Assembly (NCBI RefSeq): GCF_028294535.1 | Contig: NZ_JAQBIE010000021.1 | Location: forward strand, 1 to 64,000 | Length of the DNA stretch: 64,000 bases | Direction: 5' to 3' | Origin: Paracoccus onchidii | GTDB taxonomy: Bacteria > Pseudomonadota > Alphaproteobacteria > Rhodobacterales > Rhodobacteraceae | Shown here: positions 13,026 through 23,128 of the stretch, piece by piece | How positions within the stretch are numbered: position 1 is the first letter of the stretch | How the letters are laid out: each line of letters opens with the position of its first letter | Program-made: the position numbers and the translations under genes | Notes under the pieces: model-generated | Told to the model about the DNA's origin: nothing | Database searches by the model: none | What the model saw: the letters and a program-made list of their open reading frames with translations, nothing else

Positions 13026-13823
13026 ATGCATCACGACATCGACGATCTTCGGCGGTTCTATTACCAGCGCTCTTTGGGGCGGGTGGTCCAACGTATATTG
13101 CGTGACAGGCTTTCTGCCAGATGGCAGCCGTCCTCCGGCACGGGGATGACGGTGGCGGGTTTCGGGTTCGCGGTACCGATGCTGCGGCCCTATCTGGCCG
13201 AATCGCGCCGCGTGACGGCGCTTATGCCGGGGCCGCAGGGGGTCATGGCTTGGCCTGCGGGTATGGCCAATCACAGCGTGCTTTGTGACGAAACGGCCTG
13301 GCCGATCGAGACGGGCAGCGTTGACCGGCTGGTGATGCTGCACGGGCTAGAGACCAGCGATCACCCGGCGGCCTTGCTGGCCGAGGCCTGGCGGGTGCTG
13401 GGCCCGGGAGGGCGGATGATGATCATGGTGCCCAATCGCGCCGGGCTATGGGCGGCATCGGATCGGACACCTTTCGGATATGGCCGCAGCTATACCGCCG
13501 GACAGATCGAGGCACAGACCCGAGCCGCCGGTTTCGTCACCGAGTGGCAGGGCTCGGCGGTGTATATCCCGCCGTCCGATCGGCGATTCTGGCTGCGCAG
13601 CGCACAGATGTGGGAAAGGACGGGGGCCAGGATCAGTCGTGTGCTGATTGCGGGGGTCGCCCTTGTCGAACTGTCCAAGCAGGCGCGCGCGCCCGTCGGA
13701 CCAACGTTGAAAGTGCATGTTCCCAACCCCTTGGAGATCCTTGACGGGGTGGGGCTGGGCCGCCCGATCGGCACACCGACTCGGCGCGATATGCCGCCCG
13801 CACAACGTTGGTTGCGGCGCTGA
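13026..13823 (+). CDS. Class I SAM-dependent methyltransferase (Methyltransf_11 type)
   Basis: Protein of 265 residues. The SAM-binding motif I is degenerate (VAGFGFAVPMLRPYL), but the later part is typical: VDRLVMLHGLETSD (motif II-like acidic region) and AWRVLGPGGRMMIMVPNR (motif III). The substrate is unknown. A gene of this type lies divergent from gloB in several Rhodobacteraceae as far as I recall, which suggests a conserved but uncharacterised link. The C-terminal third (RRFWLRSAQMWER onwards) has no motif I recognise. Confidence 0.8.
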   Translation: MHHDIDDLRRFYYQRSLGRVVQRILRDRLSARWQPSSGTGMTVAGFGFAVPMLRPYLAESRRVTALMPGPQGVMAWPAGMANHSVLCDETAWPIETGSVDRLVMLHGLETSDHPAALLAEAWRVLGPGGRMMIMVPNRAGLWAASDRTPFGYGRSYTAGQIEAQTRAAGFVTEWQGSAVYIPPSDRRFWLRSAQMWERTGARISRVLIAGVALVELSKQARAPVGPTLKVHVPNPLEILDGVGLGRPIGTPTRRDMPPAQRWLRR

Positions 13824-13940
13824 ACGTGCTACTGCGACCTATTCGACACAGTTCCCAAACCTGTCCATAAGGTGATGTATGAGATAGGCGGAAAATCGCC
13901 TATACTGACCGAGTGGTAAGTTTTTAAACGGTGTAGTGTC

Positions 13941-14702
13941 ATGTGTGCAGTTTGCGTTTCGCCGGTATCGGAAAGCTGGCCGATCTTCATTCTTTGCGAT
14001 GCCGGGGTTCAGCGTCGCGAAGGTCAACTAACCGAGACCCTGCGATCCCATCGAATTCCGTTTCGTGTATTGGAGACGGTGCGGGGGGCTTCTCCGGTCG
14101 GGGGCCGGGCCCGTTTGCATAGACGGGCCTGGCGGGCGATCCGGGGCGATGATCTGCCCGGAGCGATCATCATCGAGGACGGGGCGCGCCTGTCCCCGGA
14201 TTTTGTGAATTTCATGTCTTGTGGCGGATATCTTCACGCTGATCTGACCCAGCTTTGTCACGGCAATGGGCGTGTCTGGCGGTGGGGTGGCTGCAATGCG
14301 GCTGACGGGGTCAGACTGCGTCCATTGGCGGCCAGCACTGGGCTGGCATCGGGTTATGCCCTGTCGCGTCGGGGTGCCGCGCATCTGTTGCGCGCCTACC
14401 GGGCCAGCGCGGATGTCGCCGGTCATGAAGAAACCGCGGCGCAGGCGCTGACCGCCGACTGGCCTTGCGATGTGTCGCGAATGGGGGCGCTGGTTTCCGT
14501 GCCTGCGCTTGTCGAGGCGCCGCAATGGCTGGCCGAGGCATCGCCCAGGCCCGAACCGCGCAGGGCTGTCGCCTCGGGTCAGTGGAACGATGCAGTTAAC
14601 GCACGAGCCTCGGCCCCAGTCGCGCGTCACGCCCGGACAACTGGTGGTCTGCGGGCCCTGGCGCGCGAGACATTTTCGCGGGAAATGACACAGGGTATCT
14701 GA
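13941..14702 (+). CDS. Probable glycosyltransferase family 25 protein
   Basis: Protein of 253 residues. An acidic motif, AIIIEDGARLSPDF, near residues 73-86 corresponds to the LEDD-type sugar-nucleotide/metal site of GT25 enzymes, which add galactose or other sugars to lipooligosaccharide. A further GYALSRRGAAHLL segment also matches the family. The acidic pair is EDG rather than EDD, so activity is not certain. The last 45 residues are Arg/Ala-rich and probably disordered. The gene stands alone, with an AT-rich leader and a hairpin at 14734 downstream. Confidence 0.6.
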   Translation: MCAVCVSPVSESWPIFILCDAGVQRREGQLTETLRSHRIPFRVLETVRGASPVGGRARLHRRAWRAIRGDDLPGAIIIEDGARLSPDFVNFMSCGGYLHADLTQLCHGNGRVWRWGGCNAADGVRLRPLAASTGLASGYALSRRGAAHLLRAYRASADVAGHEETAAQALTADWPCDVSRMGALVSVPALVEAPQWLAEASPRPEPRRAVASGQWNDAVNARASAPVARHARTTGGLRALARETFSREMTQGI

Positions 14703-14733
14703 ACGGGGCATTTCAGGCCCGAATCTGCCCCCG

Positions 14734-14770
14734 ACGGATCGTCTCCATGGCAGTGGTGGCGATCCGTTTT
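14734..14770 (+). terminator. Putative terminator after the GT25-like gene
   Basis: An 8-bp stem (ACGGATCG at 14734-14741 with CGATCCGT at 14760-14767) has an 18-nt loop and ends in four T residues. It starts 31 nt after the preceding stop. The large loop makes it a moderate candidate. Confidence 0.5.
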
Positions 14771-15038
14771 CATACGTACCTGCGACAGCCTGCCGCACCC
14801 CCGGCTGCGAAGGGTGGACCTAATGCGCGACATTCACATGAAAAAACGATGTCACAGTTCGACAATCGCTCTCATTTCCGTGTGCTTGACTGTTGCCCGA
14901 GCTGAAATCACCTGCTAGAGACGCCGCAGAATTCAGGACGGCCCTCCAAAAGCCGTGCGACCGCGACCCGCTCCCCGCGACTGACCGGACATAAGCCCGG
15001 CCCGCCAGCGGGGATTGCGCTAACCGTAAAGGATGACC
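14771..15038 (+). other. Leader and promoter region of the ATP synthase operon
   Basis: This is a gene-free stretch between the terminator and atpH. It includes TTGACT at 14886-14891, which resembles a -35 element, and TAGAGA at 14916-14921. The 24-nt spacing is too long for a standard sigma-70 pair, so the promoter is not resolved. Around 14970-15015 the leader is GC-rich and can fold (CCCGCGACTG and CCCGGCCCGCCAGCGGGG). The atpH ribosome-binding site AAAGGA lies at 15028-15033. Confidence 0.4.
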
Positions 15039-15599
15039 GTGGCCAACTCCATTTCCATGTCCCAGAGCATCGCCGGGCGTTATGCACAGGCTGTCTTTGA
15101 CATCGTGAATGACGAAGGAGGGCTGGATACGCTGGCCCAACAGCTTGATGACCTCGATGTTGCGCTGAATGACAGTGCAGATCTGCGTAACCTTATCTCT
15201 TCACCTTTGTATACGCGCCAGCAACAAGGTGATGCGATTGCCGCCATCGTGGGTAAAATGCAGCTTTCGTCGACCCTGGCGAATACGCTGAAGCTTATGG
15301 CGCAGAACCGCCGCCTGTTCGTGCTGCCTCAGCTGGTCAAGGGCCTGCAGGGCCTGATCGCCGAGCATCGCGGGGAAGTTGTTGCCGATGTCACCAGCGC
15401 CATCGAATTGAGCAAGGAACAGCAGGGCCGCCTGCGCGACACGCTTGCCGAAAAGACCGGCAAGACGGTCAAACTGAATACCCGCGTCGATGAGGCACTT
15501 ATCGGCGGGATGATTGTCAAGATGGGCTCGCAGATGATCGACAGTTCGGTCCGCTCGAAGCTCGCCTCCCTCCAGAATGCTATGAAAGAGGTCGGATAA
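15039..15599 (+). CDS. atpH: F1Fo ATP synthase subunit delta
   Basis: Protein of about 186 residues. Delta links the top of the F1 hexamer to the b-subunit stalk. The OSCP/delta fold is recognisable from [14 protein letters not shown] at the N-terminus and [21 protein letters not shown] near the end, the family signature. GTG at 15039 has AAAGGA 5 nt upstream and gives MANSISMS; ATG at 15033 overlaps that ribosome-binding site and is less likely. It is the first gene of atpHAGDC, with the stop overlapping the atpA start by 1 nt. The Fo genes are elsewhere, as usual in this group. Confidence 0.95.
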   Translation: MANSISMSQSIAGRYAQAVFDIVNDEGGLDTLAQQLDDLDVALNDSADLRNLISSPLYTRQQQGDAIAAIVGKMQLSSTLANTLKLMAQNRRLFVLPQLVKGLQGLIAEHRGEVVADVTSAIELSKEQQGRLRDTLAEKTGKTVKLNTRVDEALIGGMIVKMGSQMIDSSVRSKLASLQNAMKEVG

Positions 15600-17134
15600 T
15601 GGGAATCCAGGCAGCCGAAATTTCGGCGATCCTCAAGGATCAGATCAAGAATTTCGGTCAGGAGGCCGAGGTGGCCGAAGTTGGCCAGGTTCTTTCCGTA
15701 GGGGACGGTATTGCCCGCGTCTATGGTCTGGACAAGGTTCAGGCCGGTGAAATGGTTGAATTTCCGGGCGGCGTCCGGGGCATGGTGCTGAACCTCGAAA
15801 CCGACAATGTCGGTGTCGTGATCTTCGGCGATGACCGTTCGATCAAGGAAGGCGATACGGTCAAGCGCACCCGCTCGATCGTGGACGTTCCGGTTGGCAA
15901 GGCTCTGCTCGGCCGCGTCGTCGACGCCCTGGGCAACCCGATCGACGGCAAAGGCCCGATCGAAACCGAAACCCGCGCCGTCGCAGACGTAAAGGCACCG
16001 GGCATCATGCCGCGGAAATCGGTTCATGAACCGATGGCGACCGGCATGAAAGCCATCGACGCCATGATCCCCGTCGGTCGTGGCCAGCGCGAGCTGATCA
16101 TTGGTGACCGTCAGACCGGCAAGACCGCGATCGCGCTCGACACCATCCTGAACCAAAAGAACTATAACGGTCGCGAAGAAGACGGCATGAAGTCGCTGTA
16201 TTGCGTCTATGTCGCCGTTGGACAAAAGCGTTCGACCGTTGCACAGCTGGTGAAGAAGCTGGAAGAAACCGGCGCGATGGAATACTCGATCGTCGTCGCC
16301 GCAACCGCATCGGACCCCGCGCCGATGCAGTTCCTGGCACCCTATTCGGCAACTGCCATGGGCGAATATTTCCGTGACAACGGCATGGACGCGCTGATGA
16401 TCTATGACGACCTGTCCAAGCAGGCCGTTGCCTATCGCCAGATGTCGCTGCTGCTGCGCCGTCCGCCCGGCCGCGAAGCTTACCCGGGTGACGTTTTCTA
16501 CCTGCACTCGCGTCTGCTGGAACGTTCGGCAAAGCTGAACGAGGAATATGGCGCTGGCTCGCTGACGGCTCTGCCGATCATCGAAACTCAGGGCGGCGAC
16601 GTCTCGGCCTTTATTCCGACCAACGTGATCTCGATCACCGACGGCCAGATCTTCCTTGAGACCGAACTGTTCTTCCAGGGCATCCGCCCGGCCGTGAATA
16701 CCGGTCTGTCGGTCAGCCGCGTGGGTTCGTCGGCACAGACCAAGGCGATGAAATCGGTCGCAGGTCCGGTCAAGCTGGAACTGGCGCAGTATCGCGAAAT
16801 GGCGGCCTTTGCCCAATTCGGTTCGGATCTTGATGCCGCGACCCAGCGTCTTTTGAACCGTGGTGCGCGCCTGACCGAGCTGATGAAACAGCCGCAGTAT
16901 CGCCCGCTGACCAACGCTGAAATCGTGATCGTGATCTATGCCGGTACCAAAGGCTATATCGACAACGTTCCGGTTCGCGAGGTCGTCGCGTGGGAAGATG
17001 GCTTGCTGCAGTTCCTGCGCAACCAGAAATCGGATCTTCTGGACGATATGACCAAGAATGACCGCAAGGTCGCCGGTGATCTGGAAGACGCAATCAAGGC
17101 CGCGTTGGACGAATACAACAACGCACGCGCCTGA
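15599..17134 (+). CDS. atpA: F1Fo ATP synthase subunit alpha
   Basis: Protein of 511 residues, standard length. Alpha forms the non-catalytic nucleotide-binding sites of the F1 hexamer. Walker A is GDRQTGKTA (near residues 170-178). The ATP synthase alpha/beta signature region and the alpha-type arginine finger ([13 protein letters not shown]) are present. ATG overlaps the last base of the atpH stop codon, and atpG follows after 12 nt, so the genes are translated from one mRNA. Confidence 0.98.
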   Translation: MGIQAAEISAILKDQIKNFGQEAEVAEVGQVLSVGDGIARVYGLDKVQAGEMVEFPGGVRGMVLNLETDNVGVVIFGDDRSIKEGDTVKRTRSIVDVPVGKALLGRVVDALGNPIDGKGPIETETRAVADVKAPGIMPRKSVHEPMATGMKAIDAMIPVGRGQRELIIGDRQTGKTAIALDTILNQKNYNGREEDGMKSLYCVYVAVGQKRSTVAQLVKKLEETGAMEYSIVVAATASDPAPMQFLAPYSATAMGEYFRDNGMDALMIYDDLSKQAVAYRQMSLLLRRPPGREAYPGDVFYLHSRLLERSAKLNEEYGAGSLTALPIIETQGGDVSAFIPTNVISITDGQIFLETELFFQGIRPAVNTGLSVSRVGSSAQTKAMKSVAGPVKLELAQYREMAAFAQFGSDLDAATQRLLNRGARLTELMKQPQYRPLTNAEIVIVIYAGTKGYIDNVPVREVVAWEDGLLQFLRNQKSDLLDDMTKNDRKVAGDLEDAIKAALDEYNNARA

Positions 17135-17146
17135 GAGGGGGAATAG

Positions 17147-18022
17147 ATGCCCAGTCTCAAGGATCTTAAAAACCGGATCGGAAGCGTCAAGAACACGCGG
17201 AAGATCACCAAGGCGATGCAAATGGTCGCTGCGGCCAAACTGCGCCGTGCGCAGGAGGCCGCAGAGGCCGCGCGTCCCTATGCGGACCGTATGGCCGCGG
17301 TGATGGCCGGTCTGACCGCGAATGCGGCCGGATCGGAAAGCGCACCGCGTCTTCTGGCCGGAACCGGTGCGGATCAGAAACACTTGCTTGTCGTCATGAC
17401 CGCCGAACGCGGTCTTGCCGGTGGCTTCAACAGCTCGATCGTCAAGCTGGCACGCCAGCACGCCGAAAAGCTGCGGGGGCAGGGCAAGGATGTCACGATC
17501 CTGACCGTCGGCAAGAAGGGCCGCGAACAGTTGAAGCGCGATTACGGCGATGCGTTCGTCAATCACGTCGATCTGTCCGAGGTGAAGCGGGTTGGCTATG
17601 AGAACGCGCGCGCAATCGCGGACGAGGTTCTGGACCGGTTCGAAGCGGGCGAATTTGATATCGCTACGATCTTCTACAACCGTTTCGAATCGGTGATCAG
17701 CCAGATCCCGACGGCACGTCAGGTCATTCCTGCCGAGGCCCCGCAGGCTGACGCGGTCGATGTGTCCGCGCTGTATGATTACGAGCCCGGCGAAGAGGCC
17801 CTGTTGGCCGATTTGCTGCCGCGCTCGGTTGCGACGCAGATCTTCGCGGCGCTTCTGGAAAATGCGGCGTCCGAACAGGGCGCGCGGATGAGTGCAATGG
17901 ACAACGCCACGCGCAACGCTGGCGACATGATCGACAGGCTGACGACCGAATACAACCGGACACGTCAAGCAGCGATCACCAAGGAACTCATCGAAATCAT
18001 TTCGGGCGCCGAGGCGCTCTGA
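17147..18022 (+). CDS. atpG: F1Fo ATP synthase subunit gamma
   Basis: Protein of 291 residues. Gamma is the central rotor shaft, formed by N- and C-terminal helices. Both are clear: [20 protein letters not shown], then [20 protein letters not shown], at the start, and [19 protein letters not shown] with [18 protein letters not shown] at the end, the family signature. A GAGGGGG sequence precedes the ATG. It lies between atpA and atpD in normal order. Confidence 0.98.
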   Translation: MPSLKDLKNRIGSVKNTRKITKAMQMVAAAKLRRAQEAAEAARPYADRMAAVMAGLTANAAGSESAPRLLAGTGADQKHLLVVMTAERGLAGGFNSSIVKLARQHAEKLRGQGKDVTILTVGKKGREQLKRDYGDAFVNHVDLSEVKRVGYENARAIADEVLDRFEAGEFDIATIFYNRFESVISQIPTARQVIPAEAPQADAVDVSALYDYEPGEEALLADLLPRSVATQIFAALLENAASEQGARMSAMDNATRNAGDMIDRLTTEYNRTRQAAITKELIEIISGAEAL

Positions 18023-18028
18023 CCGTAA

Positions 18029-19468
<1,440 letters not shown>

Positions 19469-19477
19469 GGGGGCAAA

Positions 19478-19927
19478 ATGGCCGATACCATGCAGTTCGA
19501 CCTCGTGTCGCCCGAACGGAGCCTTGTCTCCGTTCAGGTGCGCGAGGTGCGCCTGCCGGGCACTGACGGCGATCTGACCGCCATGCCGGGCCATGCGCCG
19601 ACGATCGTGACCCTGCGCCCGGGCATCGTGACGGTTCTTGCCAGTGACGGCAATGCGACCGAATATGCGGTGACCGGCGGCTTTGCAGAGATCAATCACG
19701 GGTCTGTCAGCCTGTTGGCCGAGCGCGGGCACCCGCGCGAGGAAATGACGCAAGAGGTCTTCAACGACATGATGGCTGATGCGCACCGCAAGAAAAAAGC
19801 GGTCGAGCAAAAGCACGAGAGCGTCGGAGAAGAGATCGTGACAGCAGCTGTCAAGCTGCTGGCCGACATGGAAGCCCTTGGCACCCATGTCGGGCTGGAC
19901 CCCAATCAGGCCAGCGTTCCCGACTGA
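19478..19927 (+). CDS. atpC: F1Fo ATP synthase subunit epsilon
   Basis: Protein of 149 residues. The N-terminal beta-sandwich is clear (MQFDLVSPERSLVSVQVREV, GTDGDLTAMPGHAP, YAVTGGFAEI). The C-terminal part is helical and ends in a tail of about 15 extra residues beyond the usual fold. In alphaproteobacteria epsilon is often poorly inhibitory, with the zeta subunit doing this job; zeta is not in the window. It is the last gene of the operon, and a strong terminator begins 36 nt after the stop. Confidence 0.96.
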   Translation: MADTMQFDLVSPERSLVSVQVREVRLPGTDGDLTAMPGHAPTIVTLRPGIVTVLASDGNATEYAVTGGFAEINHGSVSLLAERGHPREEMTQEVFNDMMADAHRKKKAVEQKHESVGEEIVTAAVKLLADMEALGTHVGLDPNQASVPD

Positions 19928-19962
19928 TCGCGATCTTTAGGTCTGATTTTCATGAACTCATT

Positions 19963-19988
19963 GCCCCGGCACGCGTGCCGGGGCTTTT
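19963..19988 (+). terminator. Rho-independent terminator of the atp operon
   Basis: A perfect 9-bp GC-rich stem (GCCCCGGCA with TGCCGGGGC) closed by a CGCG tetraloop is followed by four T residues at 19985-19988. It lies 36 nt after the atpC stop, so it ends the atpHAGDC transcript. Confidence 0.88.
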
Positions 19989-20033
19989 GCGTATGGGCCA
20001 AGCTATTATATCCTTCCGGGCAGGAGGAACCCG

Positions 20034-20381
20034 ATGCAGCAATTCAGCCATAGCGCGGTCGCCGTGACACAGGGCAGCGTGATGATGTTCAGTGCCTTTG
20101 AGGATGGTGGCATCATGTGGAGCGGCAGCGGCCCCCGGATAGAGCGTAGCAAAGTGGTTTTCTCAAGGCCGTTCATTTCGCGTCCGGTGGTTCATGTCTC
20201 ATTGGGGATGTGGGACATCGACGGCGCGCAGAACCAGCGCGCCGATATTTCTGCCGAGAATATAGAGGCAACCGGGTTCGAAATCGTTTTTCGCACCTGG
20301 GGTGATACCCGGGTCGCGCGGGTGCGTGCCGAATGGCTGGCCATCGGGGCGATGCGCCACGAAGACGATTTCGATCTTTGA
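20034..20381 (+). CDS. H-type lectin domain protein
   Basis: Protein of 115 residues made almost entirely of one H-type lectin fold. Visible family features are SGPRIERSKVVFSRPF, PVVHVSLGMWDID, and FEIVFRTWGDTRVARVRAEWLAIG, the strands that form the sugar-binding groove. H-type lectins bind N-acetylgalactosamine in animals and are rare in bacteria. There is no signal peptide, so location and ligand are unknown. GAGGAAC lies 6-7 nt before the ATG. It sits alone after the atp terminator, convergent with a hydrolase gene. Confidence 0.8.
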   Translation: MQQFSHSAVAVTQGSVMMFSAFEDGGIMWSGSGPRIERSKVVFSRPFISRPVVHVSLGMWDIDGAQNQRADISAENIEATGFEIVFRTWGDTRVARVRAEWLAIGAMRHEDDFDL

Positions 20382-20403
20382 CGATGCGGATCAGGCCTGA
20401 AGG

Positions 20404-21180
20404 TCAGGCGCGATCCAGGTTCAGGTTGATCAGCCCCGCTACTTCGTCAGCATGGGTGATGGGCAGCATATGTCCCGCGTTCGGCACCGAGGCCCTGCCG
20501 ACATCGGGCAGGCGTGCAGCCAGGGAATCCGCGATTGCGTGAATCACCGGCGGAGAGTTTTCACCCGAAATGAACAGGACAGGGGCGTCAATTCCCTCGA
20601 GGCCGTCGGGGCGCAGGATATTGGCATTGTCATGGGACAGGGTCTGTCCAGCGGCATGAACAAGATGGATACGTTCCTGCATTTGGTCCTGCATCCGGGC
20701 AGGCAATTGATCATAACCCTGCGCGCCCCAAGTCGCCAGAAATGAGCGGGTCGCCTGCTCGGTGTTTCCGGATGCAATCAACCGATCCATTTCAGCGTCC
20801 CGGACGGCCTGTTGAGCATCCGAGGCGGCCGCGAACAGGACCGGTTCGATAAGGGTCAGGCTTCGGACCGCTTCGGGTGCGGCAACGGCAATACGCAATG
20901 CTATGGTTGCGCCCATGCTGTGGCCGATCAGGTCCAGCGGTCGCTCAATGAAGCTGGCCGCGATGCGCGTTGCTGCCGTATGATAATCGGGGTCGTCGGC
21001 ACCCGGTTGCCAATCGTCGCTGTTCCCGTGGCCTGGCAGGTCGAAACCTTGCATATCCACGCGCCCGTCGAGGCGCTTGGCGATTGCCCCCCAATAGCTG
21101 CCACTTGCCAGCATGCAATGCAGCGCAAGTGCCGGTCGATCGGGGTCGCCGGCCCAGTGTCGTGTGTGAATGCCGGTCAT
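20404..21180 (-). CDS. Alpha/beta hydrolase fold protein
   Basis: Protein of 258 residues. The nucleophile elbow is GHSMG, with the oxyanion-side HCMLASGSYW near the N-terminus and the catalytic His in PNAGHMLPITHADEV near the C-terminus. The catalytic acid is probably in PVLFISGENSPP or nearby. The substrate is unknown. It starts at 21180 and overlaps the stop of the upstream HCCA-isomerase-like gene by 4 nt (ATGA), so the two are coupled and may act on one catabolic route. Confidence 0.85.
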   Translation of the reverse strand: MTGIHTRHWAGDPDRPALALHCMLASGSYWGAIAKRLDGRVDMQGFDLPGHGNSDDWQPGADDPDYHTAATRIAASFIERPLDLIGHSMGATIALRIAVAAPEAVRSLTLIEPVLFAAASDAQQAVRDAEMDRLIASGNTEQATRSFLATWGAQGYDQLPARMQDQMQERIHLVHAAGQTLSHDNANILRPDGLEGIDAPVLFISGENSPPVIHAIADSLAARLPDVGRASVPNAGHMLPITHADEVAGLINLNLDRA

Positions 21181-21776
21181 AGGTTGCCCAGATGCCTGTC
21201 CAGCAGGTCAAGCCGGTCTTGTCCCCAGAAACGCTGTCCGCTTTCACGAACGACATAGAAAGGGGCTCCGAACGCGCCATCCTCGACGGCCTGTTCCAGA
21301 TTGCGTTCATAGGTTTCGGCGCCGACCAATAGCCCCGTATCCGCCAGTTGCGGATCATAGCCGTTGGCTGACAGGATCTCGCGAATCACCTGATCATCGC
21401 TGATATCGCGCTGCTCTGCCCAAACCGCTTTCAGAAAACCTTGAACCAGAGCGCCGGTATTCGTGGGATCGGCTTTCTGCGCGGCGATGACCGCATAGGA
21501 TGACGGCGCTGCATTCACGGGCCAGAACGCGGGTTTCAGATGGAAGGGCATTTGCAGGACTTCCGCCCACCGGGTCAATTCCTGTGCGCGATACTCCAGC
21601 CGGCTCGGGTGCCGGTCGGCAGGTGGCGTGCCACCGGTGCGTGAGAACAGCTGCAACAGGTCCACGGGTTTGTAGTTGACCTTCGCGCCATGCCTGGCGG
21701 CGAGTTCTTCGAGCCGGTTCGCCGCCAAATAGCAATATGGGCTGATTGTCCCCAGATAATAGTCGATGTTAGCCAT
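21177..21776 (-). CDS. 2-hydroxychromene-2-carboxylate isomerase-like protein (DsbA fold)
   Basis: Protein of 199 residues of the DSBA/HCCA family. The N-terminal [21 protein letters not shown] matches the thioredoxin-fold start, where the Ser/Cys after the strand contacts glutathione. [28 protein letters not shown] is the classical C-terminal end. True HCCA isomerases act in naphthalene breakdown, but most homologues are glutathione-dependent enzymes of unknown substrate, and no naphthalene genes are nearby. A Cys replaces the Ser often seen in SPYS. It forms a two-gene operon with the hydrolase. Confidence 0.85.
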   Translation of the reverse strand: MANIDYYLGTISPYCYLAANRLEELAARHGAKVNYKPVDLLQLFSRTGGTPPADRHPSRLEYRAQELTRWAEVLQMPFHLKPAFWPVNAAPSSYAVIAAQKADPTNTGALVQGFLKAVWAEQRDISDDQVIREILSANGYDPQLADTGLLVGAETYERNLEQAVEDGAFGAPFYVVRESGQRFWGQDRLDLLDRHLGNL

Positions 21777-21861
21777 AACGACAGTCCTTGTTCATTTGCC
21801 CGCAGGCTACCCGGGTGCTAATGGCTGTGCAATCCGACGAATCCTGCCAAAGGCCTGCCAC

Positions 21862-22881
21862 ATGCCCGTCATGACCGAACCCAAGCTGATTTCAGGAAAT
21901 GCGAACAAGGCGCTTGCCGCGTCTATCGCCCGACGCATGTCGATGCACCGGGGGATGAATGTCAGCCTGTGCGATGCGCGGGTCGAGCGTTTCAACGATC
22001 AGGAAATCTTTGTCGAAGTGTACGAGAATGTGCGCGGAGAAGACATGTATATCATTCAGCCGACTTCGAACCCGGCGAATGACAACCTTATGGAACTTTT
22101 GATCATGGCCGATGCGCTGAAACGGTCGTCGGCCGCGCGCATCACGGCGGTGATTCCCTATTTTGGTTACGCGCGCCAGGACCGTCGGGCCAAGGCGCGC
22201 ACCCCGATCAGCGCCAAGCTGGTCGCGAATCTTCTGACCGAGGCTGGCATCGACCGCATTCTGACCCTGGATCTGCACGCGGCGCAGATTCAGGGCTTTT
22301 TCGATATTCCCGTCGACAACCTCTATGCGGCACCGGTTTTCGCGCTTGATATTCAGCATCACTTCAAGGGGCGCATGGATGATCTGATGGTCGTTTCTCC
22401 CGATGTGGGCGGTGTTGCCCGTGCGCGTGAACTGGCTGCCCGGATCGGCGCACCGCTGTCGATCGTGGACAAGCGCCGTGAAAAGGCTGGTGAGGTCGCC
22501 GAGATGACCGTGATCGGTGATGTTTCGGGCAAAGCCTGCATTATCGTTGACGATATGTGCGATACCGCCGGCACGCTGTGCAAGGCCGCGCAGGTCTTGA
22601 CCGATAGCGGCGCGACCGAGGTTCATGCCTATATCACCCATGGCGTTCTGTCTGGCCCGGCGGTCGAGCGGGTGTCGAAATCGGTGATGAAATCTTTGGT
22701 GATCACCGATTCAATTCATCCGACCGAGGCGGTCAAGGCCGCTCCGAATATTCGCATCGTGCCAAGCGCACCGATGTTCACGCAGGCGATTCTGAATATC
22801 TGGAATGGCACGTCGGTCAGCTCGCTTTTCGAAACCGACACGCTGCTGCCGATATACGAAGGGCTGTATTCAACCACCTAG
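21862..22881 (+). CDS. prs: Ribose-phosphate pyrophosphokinase (PRPP synthetase)
   Basis: Protein of 339 residues. It makes 5-phosphoribosyl 1-pyrophosphate from ribose 5-phosphate and ATP for nucleotide, His, Trp and NAD synthesis. Key segments are [34 protein letters not shown] flexible loop (here [14 protein letters not shown]), [15 protein letters not shown], and the PRPP loop [14 protein letters not shown]. It is about 20 residues longer than the E. coli enzyme. ATG 21862 has AAAGG about 8 nt upstream; ATG 21871 is an alternative. A terminator follows at 22907. Confidence 0.97.
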   Translation: MPVMTEPKLISGNANKALAASIARRMSMHRGMNVSLCDARVERFNDQEIFVEVYENVRGEDMYIIQPTSNPANDNLMELLIMADALKRSSAARITAVIPYFGYARQDRRAKARTPISAKLVANLLTEAGIDRILTLDLHAAQIQGFFDIPVDNLYAAPVFALDIQHHFKGRMDDLMVVSPDVGGVARARELAARIGAPLSIVDKRREKAGEVAEMTVIGDVSGKACIIVDDMCDTAGTLCKAAQVLTDSGATEVHAYITHGVLSGPAVERVSKSVMKSLVITDSIHPTEAVKAAPNIRIVPSAPMFTQAILNIWNGTSVSSLFETDTLLPIYEGLYSTT

Positions 22882-22906
22882 GTTGACGTGGCTGACGAGG
22901 CCAGAC

Positions 22907-22938
22907 GGGGCAGGGGCATTGGTCCGCTGCCCCTTTTT
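22907..22938 (+). terminator. Rho-independent terminator of prs
   Basis: A 7-bp stem (GGGGCAG at 22907-22913 with CTGCCCC at 22927-22933) and 13-nt loop are followed by five T residues. It lies 25 nt after the prs stop codon and ends the transcript before the oppositely oriented SRP RNA gene. Confidence 0.85.
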
Positions 22939-22982
22939 CATAGGTGTCAACGCGATGCGCCATACCAAATTTTGTGGAAAAG

Positions 22983-23081
22983 GGTGAGAGGCTGGACAGC
23001 GACCCAAGCGGGGCTCGTTGCGGCTGCTTCCTTCCGGACCTGACCGGGTTGGCGAGGCGCCTGCCCGCGCCAACCTCTCGC
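22983..23081 (-). ncRNA. ffs: Signal recognition particle RNA (4.5S, small bacterial type)
   Basis: The minus strand carries the universally conserved apical element GGTCAGGTCCGGAAGGAAGC (about 23027-23046), which binds Ffh. Flanking arms pair to form one long hairpin: GAGAGGTTGG near the 5' end with CCAGCCTCTC near the 3' end. Total length is about 98 nt. A promoter-like pair lies upstream (23087-23115), and the 3' end runs into CCCTTTTCC, a suitable terminator tail. With Ffh it targets nascent membrane proteins to the translocon. Confidence 0.95.
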
Positions 23082-23086
23082 GGGGA

Positions 23087-23115
23087 CAGATAGGACGGCG
23101 CGCGCCGCGATGCAA
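23087..23115 (-). promoter_or_regulatory. Probable promoter of the SRP RNA gene
   Basis: On the minus strand TTGCAT (23110-23115) and TATCTG (23087-23092) are separated by 17 nt, a good sigma-70 spacing. They lie immediately before the predicted SRP RNA 5' end, giving a start near 23080. Confidence 0.6.
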
Positions 23116-23128
23116 CCCCTTCGCGCAA

